Part shown: positions 8,775 through 17,056 of the stretch, one piece after another | How the letters are laid out: each line of letters opens with the position of its first letter | Numbering within the stretch: position 1 is the stretch's first letter | Source of the DNA: an uncultured Actinomycetes bacterium | Lineage (GTDB): Bacteria; Actinomycetota; Actinomycetes; Nanopelagicales; Nanopelagicaceae | DNA length: 22,868 bases | Direction: 5' to 3' | Assembly (NCBI GenBank): GCA_903820565.1 | Contig: CAIJHZ010000047.1 | Span: forward strand, 1-22,868 | The notes under the pieces: model-generated | What the model was told of the DNA's origin: nothing | Seen by the model: only the letters and a program-made list of their open reading frames with translations | Database searches by the model: none | Position numbers and translations under genes: made by a program

Positions 8775-9419
8775 ATGCGCTTAGACCATGTCTCATATGT
8801 AACGTCCCATGATCAACTAGCCGACACTGTTCAACGCCTTGGTTCACGCCTTGGCAGCACCTTCGTAGATGGCGGAGTCCACCCACGCTTTGGTACTCGC
8901 AACTTCACAATGCCTTTACACAACGGTCAATACATCGAAGTTGTCTGCCCACTAGATCACCCTGCAACAGAGCAAACTCCTTGGGGTAAGGCTGTTAGCA
9001 AGAAAGCACAAGAAGGCGGCGGTTGGCTCACCTGGGTATTTGCAACTGAGGATATTTCAAAGGTTGAAGAGAAGTTTGGTCGCACAGCAACTGAAGGTCA
9101 CCGCACACGCCCAGACGGTAGCGATCTTAAGTGGAAGCAAATCGGAGTTAATGAAATCACCGATTCTCGTGAGCTTCCATTCTTCATTCAATGGTTAACC
9201 GCAGATCACCCATCACAAGATGGAAAAGCTGTTGCTGCAATTGAAAAGATCACGATTGCCGATACTGACCACTTATCAGACTCATGGTTTAAGACAGAAA
9301 TCATGGATGGCTTAAACGGGGCTGATATTGAGTTCATTGACCCATCAGCAAATGATGGTGAGTCAGGGATTGTTGCGGTGCATCTGACGACACCTAGTGG
9401 TGTTGTGAGACTGGATTGA
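8775..9419 (+). CDS. VOC-superfamily (glyoxalase-like domain) protein
   Basis: A soluble 214-residue protein of the vicinal oxygen chelate fold. The opening RLDHVSYVT, with His5 as a likely metal ligand, and GQYIEVVCPLDHP, with Glu55, are typical of the glyoxalase-like family (Pfam Glyoxalase_3 type), and a second half-module runs from about residue 90. Family members include lyases, dioxygenases and resistance proteins, so the substrate cannot be named. The start ATG has no SD site and may be leaderless. It is the last gene before the polysaccharide cluster, and its codon use looks like the core region. Function in the cluster is not suggested. Confidence 0.75.
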   Translation: MRLDHVSYVTSHDQLADTVQRLGSRLGSTFVDGGVHPRFGTRNFTMPLHNGQYIEVVCPLDHPATEQTPWGKAVSKKAQEGGGWLTWVFATEDISKVEEKFGRTATEGHRTRPDGSDLKWKQIGVNEITDSRELPFFIQWLTADHPSQDGKAVAAIEKITIADTDHLSDSWFKTEIMDGLNGADIEFIDPSANDGESGIVAVHLTTPSGVVRLD

Positions 9420-9442
9420 GAACTCATGGAATTCGTTTTGGC

Positions 9443-9488
9443 TAGAATTAATAAGAACAAAGTTATAGCAAAGTTAGTTGCATAGGAG
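9443..9488 (+). promoter_or_regulatory. Candidate promoter and misplaced SD before the polysaccharide cluster
   Basis: TAGAAT at 9443-9448 is a good -10 match without a clear -35 box. AGGAG at 9484-9488 directly touches the ATG at 9489, too close to serve it. The same SD is 12 bases before an in-frame TTG at 9501, which may be the true start. The promoter is inferred from the -10 match alone. Confidence 0.3.
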
Positions 9489-10802
9489 ATGTCACAGCTC
9501 TTGAAAAAAGACATCAAGATTGAGCACAACTTTAAGGTTTGCATTTTAGGTGTTGGCTTTGTAGGCCTGACATTAGCTATAGCCCTAGCAAAGAGAAATA
9601 TCCCAGTAATTGGGTTAGATATCAATCTCGAACTTATACAAAGTTTGAACAAAGGTGAAACGCACGTTATTGAACCTAATATCGAAGAATTTCTACAAGA
9701 AACTCTACAATCTGGAAAATTGTCATTTCGACATTCAAGCGAAGACTTGTCCATGTTAAAAAGTTGCAATACCTTCATTTTAACAGTTGGGACCCCATTG
9801 AGTGGGAGCGAGATTAGCTTGGGGAGTATAACCAATGCTTTGGACCAAATCATCGAATACATTTCCGAGGATGACCTTGTAATATTAAGGTCAACAACCT
9901 CAGTGGGAACGGCTAATGAAGTTGTAAGGCCAATCTTAAATAAGAAATCAAAATCTATCAGCCTTGCGATGTGTCCTGAACGAACGATAGAAGGAAACGC
10001 AATGCAAGAGATTTTTCATCTTCCGCAAATAATTGGAGCCGATGACGAGATTAGTCTTACGAAGGCCACAAGTCTATTCGAACTCTTAGGTACAGAGATT
10101 GTAAAGCTTTCAAGTTTGAAATCAGCTGAACTAGCAAAACTTGTTAACAACACTTACAGAGATTTAATGTTTGGTTTTGCAAATGAAATCGCAGCTTTTT
10201 GCCAGAAAATCAAAATTCCGGCGAGTGAGGTAATTCATGCAGCGAATTACAACTATCCACGTTCGAACATTTCATTGCCTGGCCCAAGCGGGGGGCCATG
10301 CTTAGAAAAAGACCCTTGGATCCTTGTGCAATCTGGGAAGCAATACGACGTGGAATTATCGATAACGAAGTCAGCACGACAAGTAAATGAAAATTCTGTC
10401 TTAAATCTGCTGGATCCCTATTTTGTTTCTGAGCTTTCTGAAAAAGTACTCCTATTAGGGCTTTCTTTTAAAGGGACTCCTGAAATCTTGGACGCACGAG
10501 GCAGTTTTGCAAAAAACGTGATTGATTTTATTAGATACCGAAACCCACTTGCAGAAATTACAGGGTACGAGCCTGCAGGAATTTTTAAATATGACTTTAT
10601 AGATATAGTGCAATCACGGTCGATTCAAGAAGCCATAAGTGGTGCGGATAAAATCTTAATTCTTACCAACTCTTTAAAGTTTGTTGATTTAGAGGAGTTA
10701 ATTAACAAACTGGCAGATCGAAATTGTTTAGTTATTGATTATTGGCAGGTAGCCAAGCCTGCTTTGTTGTCAAAGGAGATGAGGTACCTCAGTTGGTCCT
10801 AA
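9489..10802 (+). CDS. Nucleotide-sugar 6-dehydrogenase (WecC / UDP-ManNAc dehydrogenase-like)
   Basis: NAD-dependent oxidation of the C6 alcohol of a UDP-sugar to a carboxylate, giving a uronic acid donor. The N-terminal Rossmann motif GVGFVG is at 21-26. The middle domain carries CPERTIEGNA and LAKLVNNTYRD, characteristic of the UDP-N-acetylmannosamine dehydrogenase branch. The catalytic cysteine is Cys271 in GGPCLEKDP. A C-terminal substrate-binding domain follows (LLGLSFKGTPEILDARGS). At 437 residues it is complete. ATG 9489 has its SD immediately adjacent, so the real start may be TTG 9501. Its stop overlaps the next gene by 10 bases, indicating translational coupling. UDP-ManNAc is the likely but unproven substrate. 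Confidence 0.85.
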   Translation: MSQLLKKDIKIEHNFKVCILGVGFVGLTLAIALAKRNIPVIGLDINLELIQSLNKGETHVIEPNIEEFLQETLQSGKLSFRHSSEDLSMLKSCNTFILTVGTPLSGSEISLGSITNALDQIIEYISEDDLVILRSTTSVGTANEVVRPILNKKSKSISLAMCPERTIEGNAMQEIFHLPQIIGADDEISLTKATSLFELLGTEIVKLSSLKSAELAKLVNNTYRDLMFGFANEIAAFCQKIKIPASEVIHAANYNYPRSNISLPGPSGGPCLEKDPWILVQSGKQYDVELSITKSARQVNENSVLNLLDPYFVSELSEKVLLLGLSFKGTPEILDARGSFAKNVIDFIRYRNPLAEITGYEPAGIFKYDFIDIVQSRSIQEAISGADKILILTNSLKFVDLEELINKLADRNCLVIDYWQVAKPALLSKEMRYLSWS

Positions 10803-11758
10803 CTGAAAAAGTCTTACAAAAACCTCTTGTAACAGGTGCAGGTGGTTTTATTGGGTCCCACCTAGTCCGAGAACTCTTGAATCGATCTGACACGCAAGTC
10901 ATCTACTGTGTAGATTTACCAAACTCTAAAAGACTTAAAGAGTTCGAGAGTAATCCACGTGTCAAAGTTATAGAACTCAATTTGAATTCTGAATCGAGTA
11001 TTGATGGCCTACCCAGTGATGCAACTTGTGTATTTGCGCTTGCGGCGCTGAATGGAACCTCAAGATTCTATTCCAAACCTTTCACCGTATTTGAAAGCTC
11101 GATATTTCCAACGCTAAACGTGATTCGGAAATATGGCGAATTAATCCCGATCGTTTATTCAAGTTCAAGTGAAGTGTATGCCTCTACAGTCACAAATTTT
11201 GGTGGTGCAATTCCAACAAGTGAGTCAGTGATTCCGAGTATAGAAAGTATCCATAACCCACGTTGGTCTTATGCGGCAGCGAAACTTGCTGGTGAAGTTG
11301 CTATTAACTCTGCTGCAATTGAATTTGGAACAAATTGCTCAATTGTGAGGTACCACAATGTGTATGGCCCAGATATGGGCTCTGATCACTTTATTCCCGA
11401 TTTTGTGGGTCGTGCAAAATCTGGAGTATTTGAAGTGATTGGCGCACTCGAATCCCGAGCATTTTTGAACGTTTTAGATGCAGTTCAAGGGACTATTGCC
11501 GCTATATACCATGCAAAAGAAAGTGTTCCAATTTATCATTTAGGCAGTAATCAGGAGCTCAGAATATTGGATGCAGCCCAAATCATCCTTGATGAAATGG
11601 GCCTTGGCGACAAGGAAATTAATTTGGTTCCCAGCAGAGAAGGTTCGGTAGCAAGAAGAGTTTCGGATTCTGCTAAGGCAAAAGAAGTATTGAAATGGGA
11701 ATCTAAAATTGATTTTCGCGCAGGAATTAGAAATTATCTTGATTCCGAGGCTAGTTAG
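10793..11758 (+). CDS. NAD-dependent sugar epimerase/dehydratase (extended SDR)
   Basis: Acts on a nucleotide sugar through a transient 4-keto step. The Rossmann motif TGAGGFIGS is at residues 14-22. The catalytic Ser/Tyr/Lys set is visible in SSSSEVY and RWSYAAAKLAGE, and VRYHNVYGPDMG is a conserved substrate-site segment. The TTG at 10793 is chosen because GATGAGG (10778-10784) is spaced 8 bases before it; a longer reading from TTG 10742 lacks an SD site and would run 61 bases into the previous gene. It gives 321 residues, normal for the family. The 10-base overlap couples it to the dehydrogenase, so it may act on that uronic acid or its precursor. Exact reaction is not determinable by eye. 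Confidence 0.82.
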   Translation: MVLTEKVLQKPLVTGAGGFIGSHLVRELLNRSDTQVIYCVDLPNSKRLKEFESNPRVKVIELNLNSESSIDGLPSDATCVFALAALNGTSRFYSKPFTVFESSIFPTLNVIRKYGELIPIVYSSSSEVYASTVTNFGGAIPTSESVIPSIESIHNPRWSYAAAKLAGEVAINSAAIEFGTNCSIVRYHNVYGPDMGSDHFIPDFVGRAKSGVFEVIGALESRAFLNVLDAVQGTIAAIYHAKESVPIYHLGSNQELRILDAAQIILDEMGLGDKEINLVPSREGSVARRVSDSAKAKEVLKWESKIDFRAGIRNYLDSEAS

Positions 11759-11768
11759 TATTTCACTC

Positions 11769-11796
11769 AAAAAATACCTATCATTTTGTTTATAGG
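11769..11796 (-). terminator. Weak rho-independent terminator after the fucose synthase gene
   Basis: On the minus strand CCTAT and ATAGG (arms 11777-11781 and 11792-11796) form a 5-base stem with a 10-base loop, followed by TATTTTTT. This lies just beyond the minus-strand stop at 11819. The stem is short and A/T rich, so strength is doubtful. Confidence 0.35.
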
Positions 11797-11803
11797 CACC
11801 AAC

Positions 11804-11827
11804 AGAAAATGAATTATGTTATTTTCT
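11804..11827. terminator. A/T-rich inverted repeat over the fcl stop codon
   Basis: AGAAAAT (11804-11810) and ATTTTCT (11821-11827) form a 7-base stem with a 10-base loop, between two convergent genes and covering the minus-strand TAA at 11819-11821. It could act in both directions as a terminator or RNA end-protector. The A/T richness makes chance possible. Confidence 0.3.
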
Positions 11828-12751
11828 CACTGCGTTCTCAAGCACTGCCGCCCTATACCAACTTATTGTGGATTTAATGCCCTCTTCCAGGGTTATTCTT
11901 GGCTTCCAACCTAGACCCTTTACTCTTGTAATATCCAAAACTTTGCGCGGCGTTCCATCTGGCTTTGATCTATCCCATTCAATGTCGCCAGTGAATCCAG
12001 CCTCAAGTGCAACCTTTGTTGCCAACTCCTTAATCGAGAGATCTTCACCCGATCCAACATTCAAATGCAAATTCGAATCATACTTTTCAGAGGCAACGAC
12101 CACAGCATTGGCAAGATCGTCTACATAGAGAAATTCTCGCAGTGGGGAGCCAGATCCCCACAGTATAACTTTGCTTGATCCACTCTCTGCGGCTTCAACA
12201 AAACGTCGGATTAAGGCAGGCAATACATGCGAAGCGGTTAGTTCAAAATTATCCCCTGGGCCATAGAGATTAGTGGGCATTAGAGATATCCATTTTGTTC
12301 CGTACTCTTTGCGATATGAATTAATGAGTTCGATACCTGCTATCTTTGCAATCGCATAAGCAGAGTTTGTTGCCTCAAGTGGTCCAGTCATCAAATACTC
12401 TTCTTTGATTGGCTGGGCACAATCGCGTGGGTAAATACAACTAGATCCCAAAAAAACAAAACCAGGAACCCCAGCTTTATGGGCCGCCTTCATCAAATTG
12501 CCTTGAATGGCTAGATTGTCAGCAAGAAATTCGACAGGGTAAGAATTGTTCGCTCCGATTCCACCCACTTTGGCGGCAGCATCCACGATAAGCGATGGGT
12601 TAATGGAGGCAACAAATTCTTCAGTATGTTGAGAATTGAGAAGATCTACAACTGAGCGATTAATTCCGACAACATTTTGGCCCTGGGCCTCGAAGGCTTT
12701 AACTATCGCAGAGCCGGCTAATCCAGTCGCACCAGCCACAATTATCGTCAT
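11819..12751 (-). CDS. fcl: GDP-L-fucose synthase
   Basis: Converts GDP-4-keto-6-deoxy-mannose to GDP-L-fucose by double epimerisation and NADPH reduction. The Rossmann motif GATGLAGS is at 7-14. The diagnostic blocks AAAKVGGIGAN, SSCIYPRD and TNSAYAIAKIAG are all present. Catalytic residues align with the E. coli enzyme: Ser103, Cys105, Tyr132, Lys136 and His175 for Ser107, Cys109, Tyr136, Lys140 and His179. NLYGPGDNF and WGSGSPLREFLYVDDLA confirm the family. Length 310 is typical. The ATG has AAGG 7 bases upstream. The usual partner gmd is not in the window, although a GT11 fucosyltransferase-type gene lies 4.5 kb away and would use the product. It is transcribed alone, facing the epimerase gene. 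Confidence 0.95.
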   Translation of the reverse strand: MTIIVAGATGLAGSAIVKAFEAQGQNVVGINRSVVDLLNSQHTEEFVASINPSLIVDAAAKVGGIGANNSYPVEFLADNLAIQGNLMKAAHKAGVPGFVFLGSSCIYPRDCAQPIKEEYLMTGPLEATNSAYAIAKIAGIELINSYRKEYGTKWISLMPTNLYGPGDNFELTASHVLPALIRRFVEAAESGSSKVILWGSGSPLREFLYVDDLANAVVVASEKYDSNLHLNVGSGEDLSIKELATKVALEAGFTGDIEWDRSKPDGTPRKVLDITRVKGLGWKPRITLEEGIKSTISWYRAAVLENAVRK

Positions 12752-12923
12752 GGTTCAACCTTAACAGTGATGTTTAAATCAATCCCACAAATCTGACCCC
12801 AAGAATCCATCACCTTTAGACCTTCGAAAACCTATAAGAGATTTTTACCACAACCACACTAGATTAATAGGTGAGCTCAATGGCAACTGGGAAAAGCGAC
12901 TCTCGACAGTTAGGCTTCTGTCC
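12752..12923. promoter_or_regulatory. Divergent promoter region between fcl and the WbpA-like gene
   Basis: These 172 bases separate two genes pointing away from each other, so it must hold both start regions. A/T-rich stretches (CCTATAAGAG near 12830, TAGATTAATAG near 12862) are possible + strand -10 boxes, but no paired -35 is convincing. No small gene is seen. Confidence 0.35.
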
Positions 12924-14165
12924 ATGAACTCGCAGAAACCTAAAATTTTGGCAATCATCGGGCAAGGTTACGTCGGACTGCCTTTAGCAATCGCTGCCGT
13001 AGATGCTGGCTGGAGTGTTATTGGTGTCGATAACCATTCAGGAAAGGTTGCCCAGATCAACTCTGGATCAAGCCCGGTCGAAGACATTTCTGATGCTCAA
13101 TTAAAGTTAGTGATTTCAACAGGGGTTTATGAGGCGACCACCGACTTTTCAAGGACAGCAGAAGCTTCTGTAATTGCAATTTGCGTTCCGACTCCACTTG
13201 ATGAAAAGCGGGAGCCGGACCTATCTCTTTTGCGAAGCGCAACAAACGGGATAGCTCCGTATATTTCAGATGAAACATTAGTTGTTAGCGAATCAACATC
13301 TTATCCAGGAACACTAAGGGAGGTCATAATCCCAATTATTGATTCCTTAAAACCAGCAACTTCCCCAACAATTTACTTCGCAAGCGCACCAGAGCGGGTT
13401 AATCCAGGCGATCCTTTATGGAATCAGAAAAATACGCCACGCTTGATTGGTGCCATCGATGATAAATCAAAAGAAAAAGCTCATGCTTTTTATAGTTCTT
13501 TATGTGATGTTGCAATCGCTGTATCAACCCCTGAAGTCGCTGAAGCAGCGAAACTTCTCGAAAATACTTTTCGTTTAGTTAACATCGCGCTTGTAAATGA
13601 ATTTACCCAGATATGCGCAGCAAATGGTTTGAATGTTCATGAAGTTATTGACGCAGCTTCTTCAAAGCCATATGGATTTATGCCGTTTAGACCAGGTGTG
13701 GGTGTTGGCGGACACTGTATTCCAGTAGACCCCTTGTACTTAACTTGGTGGGCACGGCAGAGCGGAAGCAAAGCCGAATTTGTTGAAGCCGCAGACGTAA
13801 TAAATCTTGAAATGCCTAAATATGTCGCCGAACGCGCACTTAGCATGGTTAATTCCGCGAATAAAAGTCCAAAGGTTCTGATCCTTGGCGTCGCATACAA
13901 ACCGGGGGTGGGGGATGTTCGCGAAACCCCTGCTTCAGAACTCCGTAACCAGTTGGTTTCTAAAGGGGCTGACGTTGCATGGCATGATCCACTAGTGGTC
14001 GAATGGAATGGCTCTAGGTCGGTTGGCATAGATTGGCCTTGCGATATTGCAATATTGGCAACTAGGCAGCCAAGTATGAATCTAGATCAGCTAATTTCTA
14101 GGGGTGTTCTAATCCTGGACTGCACAAACTCTCTTAATGGCGTACCAGGGGTTACTTCTCTTTAA
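12924..14165 (+). CDS. UDP-N-acetyl-hexosamine 6-dehydrogenase (WbpA/TviB-type)
   Basis: Second nucleotide-sugar dehydrogenase of the cluster, from a different branch than the first. The NAD motif is GQGYVG (13-18). CVPTPLDEKREPDLS and GVGVGGHCIPVDPLYLTW are hallmarks of the WbpA/TviB group, which oxidise UDP-GlcNAc or a related sugar at C6. The catalytic cysteine is Cys265. A C-terminal domain with LGVAYKPGVGDVRETPA ends the 413-residue protein, a usual length. The SD before the ATG is weak (TTAGG, 10 bases away). Its TAA overlaps the stop of the convergent epimerase gene by four bases (TTAA, 14162-14165). A simple UDP-glucose dehydrogenase is less likely from the motifs. Confidence 0.87.
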   Translation: MNSQKPKILAIIGQGYVGLPLAIAAVDAGWSVIGVDNHSGKVAQINSGSSPVEDISDAQLKLVISTGVYEATTDFSRTAEASVIAICVPTPLDEKREPDLSLLRSATNGIAPYISDETLVVSESTSYPGTLREVIIPIIDSLKPATSPTIYFASAPERVNPGDPLWNQKNTPRLIGAIDDKSKEKAHAFYSSLCDVAIAVSTPEVAEAAKLLENTFRLVNIALVNEFTQICAANGLNVHEVIDAASSKPYGFMPFRPGVGVGGHCIPVDPLYLTWWARQSGSKAEFVEAADVINLEMPKYVAERALSMVNSANKSPKVLILGVAYKPGVGDVRETPASELRNQLVSKGADVAWHDPLVVEWNGSRSVGIDWPCDIAILATRQPSMNLDQLISRGVLILDCTNSLNGVPGVTSL

Positions 14166-15127
14166 GCTAACCGCTTCATCTCTGCAGAGATATCGGCGAT
14201 TATCGTTGAAAGATCTCGCTTTGGCGTCCAACCAACTAATTCATTAATCAAATCGATATTGGGAACACGACGTTCCATGTCCTCAAAACCTTGACCGTAG
14301 GCTTCTTCATATGGAACATAAACAATGTCGCTACTTGATCCAGTTTCTTTAATTATCTTTTGCGCCAACCCGTTCATAGAGATTTCGCTATTGTTTCCAA
14401 TGTTAATAACTTTTCCAACAGTATTATCAGCAAATGCAACTGCCATAACTGCGTCAATCACATCGTAAATATGCCCAAAGCAGCGAGTCTGATTACCATT
14501 GCCATAAATTGTAATTGGCTCATTAGTTAGTGCAGCTTTAACAAAGCGCGGCACAACCATTCCATAAGCACCTAATTGTCGAGGACCCACAGTATTAAAG
14601 AATCTAACAATTCGTGTTTCCAACTTTTTTTCAACATGGTACGCATAAGCAAGAGATTCATCTATTGCTTTTGCTTCACTGTAGGACCAGCGCAATTTGA
14701 CTGGACTCCCAAGGATTCTATCGTCGCTTTCTTTAAGCGAATCTGAAGTATTCTTTCCATAGACTTCACTACTGCTTGCTAAAAAAACAGGTATCTTCGA
14801 AGCATTTGCCGCCTCAAGAACATTCTCAGTTCCCCGGATGTTAGTAAGCATGCTAGCCAACGGATTGTTAACAATATTAAATACACCAACGGCTGCGGCA
14901 AGATGAAAAACATAGTCAACATTCTGGATCAATGAATGCAGCCCATCTGAGTCCAAAATTGAGCCGACCACTAGATTGAAATCTTTGTTTCCTTCTAGAT
15001 TTGCTAGGTTTGAAATGCTACCTGTGGTCAAATCATCGATAGTTGTGACCGAATGCCCTTCAGAAATAAGGCGTTCGCATAAGTGAGATCCAATGAATCC
15101 CGCACCACCTGTGACAACAATTTTCAT
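14162..15127 (-). CDS. NAD-dependent epimerase/decarboxylase-like extended SDR
   Basis: Nucleotide-sugar modifying enzyme of 321 residues. TGGAGFIGS (6-14) binds NAD; the active-site serine and Tyr/Lys pair are in ASSSEVYG and RWSYSEAKAIDE; VRFFNTVGPRQ and GNGNQTRCFGHIYDV follow the pattern of UDP-glucose 4-epimerases and UDP-glucuronate decarboxylases. The C-terminal FEDMERRVPNI resembles the arginine-rich segment of the latter, so decarboxylation or 4-epimerisation are both possible. It sits 37 bases after the ABC exporter gene on the same strand, likely one operon. A small inverted repeat (AAGTA/TACTT, 15129-15142) occupies the spot where a ribosome binding site would be. Confidence 0.83.
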   Translation of the reverse strand: MKIVVTGGAGFIGSHLCERLISEGHSVTTIDDLTTGSISNLANLEGNKDFNLVVGSILDSDGLHSLIQNVDYVFHLAAAVGVFNIVNNPLASMLTNIRGTENVLEAANASKIPVFLASSSEVYGKNTSDSLKESDDRILGSPVKLRWSYSEAKAIDESLAYAYHVEKKLETRIVRFFNTVGPRQLGAYGMVVPRFVKAALTNEPITIYGNGNQTRCFGHIYDVIDAVMAVAFADNTVGKVINIGNNSEISMNGLAQKIIKETGSSSDIVYVPYEEAYGQGFEDMERRVPNIDLINELVGWTPKRDLSTIIADISAEMKRLA

Positions 15128-15164
15128 AAAGTAAGCCTACTTCAATCCCCGTATGTAGGTATCC

Positions 15165-17030
15165 CTATAGTCCCATAAGTCTTGCTTGGCGATCAAAGTC
15201 GGGCACAGATCTTCTGACTTCATCGAAGGTACCAGTTGCTAGAATTTTACCTTCAGAGAGATAAACAACGATGTCTGCATTTCTGACCGTTGATAATCGG
15301 TGAGCAATGATTACTACGGTTGTTGACCCGCGTAGTGCATGAATTGCTTCGGAAATACTTGCCTCGGTTTCGCCATCAAGTGAACTTGTTGCTTCATCAA
15401 GAACCAATAAATGTGGCCGAGTGAACATTGCACGTGCAATTCCTAGTCTTTGACGCTGGCCACCGCTGATCATTGCTCCTCGTTCTCCAACTTGGGTATC
15501 CACGCCCTGAGGCAAACTGCCAACAAAATCTTCTAGATGAGCAACTTTTAAGGCACTCAAAACTAATTCATCAGTAGCAACCTTTAATGGGTAACCTAAG
15601 GCAATATTTTCCCGAATGGTTCCGGTTGCAATCACGACATCCTGTGGAACATATGAAACAGCACCTGGCCATTTTGCAACAGCCTGTAGCGGCGGTAGCT
15701 TAGAGATTAAAACCTTTCCCTCATCTGGGTTAAGTACACCAAGCAAAACATCAATAAAAGTTGTTTTACCAGCCCCCGAGGGGCCAACAAGAGCGACTGA
15801 TGCACCCGCAGGAATTGAGAGATCAATTTTGGATATTGCCTGCGATGTCTTATTTGGATAAGTAAGTGAAACATTTTCAACTCGGATGTCAGATTCAAAG
15901 CCTGCATGAATAACATCAAGTGAATCATCAACGTTCTCAATCAATTTTGAATTACCCAGTTGATCGATTAAATCTAGGGTTGGCATCGCTGCACCTAAAC
16001 TCCCCTGGATCATAATTGATCCTTGCTGAATTCTTAAAACAGCAGGCGCAATCCGTGTACCGGAGGCCAAGAAAATTGTGAGTGTTGCGACAGCATGAAC
16101 TACATCTTGTAAAAGGAATTGCGCTGCGCCAATCAAAAGGGCACCAAGGACAACCGTTGTTTCGATGACATACTTACTAACAAATGGCAAGAAACTTATC
16201 CGGGCACTTGTATCGGCCAAGGAGTAGCGTAGTTGGCCGATTTCCCTTGAGTAGTAGTCGCGCCGATTCCGAACTACTGATTCGCGGTAGGAACTAAACA
16301 CTTCAACGATTTTTTCATTACTTATAATATTCAACTCTGAACTCTTAACGCCTAATTCACCCGCCTGCACATGCATAAATCGATACAAGAAAAATGCGAT
16401 CAAAGAAAATACTATAAACGTTCCTATGGCCGTGACTGGATCTAGAACAAAAAGACCAACTCCCATAATTATTAGTAGTGAAAAATCTGCTATTAATACA
16501 ACTAACGTCGCAAGTACTTCAAGGACAATGAGTTGGACACCTCTTGTTACTGCATAAAGAGTTTCTTGTGTCGTACGCGCCTGAATCGCTAATAATGACT
16601 GAGAGAGCACCCGCGCAATTAAGTCAGCTGATATTTTCGCTCCACGCCGACTTAGGAAGAACAAAATGCGACGAGTGAAAAAAATAGATAAAATCGTACG
16701 TCCCACAAGTAGGATTACAGCACCAAAGCTTAAAATGACAGCTTGAGTTTGATAACTTGAATTTGAAACATGCAAGAAACTAAGTGCATTGCTGACTCTA
16801 TTGCCCGGCTGATTGCCCTGAATCTCTGTAACAGATAATGCTCCAAGTAAACCAATTGCGATAACACCTAAGAGATCTAAAGCACCCATCAAGATTTGAA
16901 TAACGATTATTGCAGAAAGTTTCTTTTGGTCATTCTTATTGAGAACGTGCAAGGATCTGCCAATTGTGGTCTGTCTCCATCGGGCTAGAAGATCATTCAA
17001 AGGTGCACCATCCATAAGAGTCCAAATCAA
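15165..17030 (-). CDS. ABC transporter, fused permease and ATPase (lipid-linked glycan flippase-like)
   Basis: Half-transporter expected to work as a homodimer in the inner membrane. About residues 30-340 form a six-helix export domain; the rest is the ATPase. Walker A is VGPSGAGKTT (Lys422), the signature is ISGGQRQRLGIARAMF (Ile replacing the usual Leu), Walker B is HLLVLDEATSSLD and the switch is IIAHRLSTV. The arrangement and length (621) fit PglK/MsbA-like exporters. Among sugar nucleotide and glycosyltransferase genes the likely cargo is an undecaprenyl-linked oligosaccharide, an inference from context. TTG 17030 is taken as start (AGG repeats 7-15 bases before it); ATG 17015 is an alternative without SD. 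The downstream epimerase is probably co-transcribed. Confidence 0.88.
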   Translation of the reverse strand: MIWTLMDGAPLNDLLARWRQTTIGRSLHVLNKNDQKKLSAIIVIQILMGALDLLGVIAIGLLGALSVTEIQGNQPGNRVSNALSFLHVSNSSYQTQAVILSFGAVILLVGRTILSIFFTRRILFFLSRRGAKISADLIARVLSQSLLAIQARTTQETLYAVTRGVQLIVLEVLATLVVLIADFSLLIIMGVGLFVLDPVTAIGTFIVFSLIAFFLYRFMHVQAGELGVKSSELNIISNEKIVEVFSSYRESVVRNRRDYYSREIGQLRYSLADTSARISFLPFVSKYVIETTVVLGALLIGAAQFLLQDVVHAVATLTIFLASGTRIAPAVLRIQQGSIMIQGSLGAAMPTLDLIDQLGNSKLIENVDDSLDVIHAGFESDIRVENVSLTYPNKTSQAISKIDLSIPAGASVALVGPSGAGKTTFIDVLLGVLNPDEGKVLISKLPPLQAVAKWPGAVSYVPQDVVIATGTIRENIALGYPLKVATDELVLSALKVAHLEDFVGSLPQGVDTQVGERGAMISGGQRQRLGIARAMFTRPHLLVLDEATSSLDGETEASISEAIHALRGSTTVVIIAHRLSTVRNADIVVYLSEGKILATGTFDEVRRSVPDFDRQARLMGL

Positions 17031-17056
17031 TCACGAGCCTAACCTTAGCAAAGCAC

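Noticed and set aside
9206..9862. Minus-strand frame of 218 codons spanning the VOC gene end and the first dehydrogenase start
   Set aside because: Both genes it overlaps have full family motifs on the + strand; the minus translation has no recognisable motif. Its length is notable but best explained as chance.
10742..10792. Longer N-terminus for the second SDR from TTG 10742
   Set aside because: It would overlap the previous gene by 61 bases, lacks an SD site, and adds residues before the normal family start; TTG 10793 has a spaced SD.
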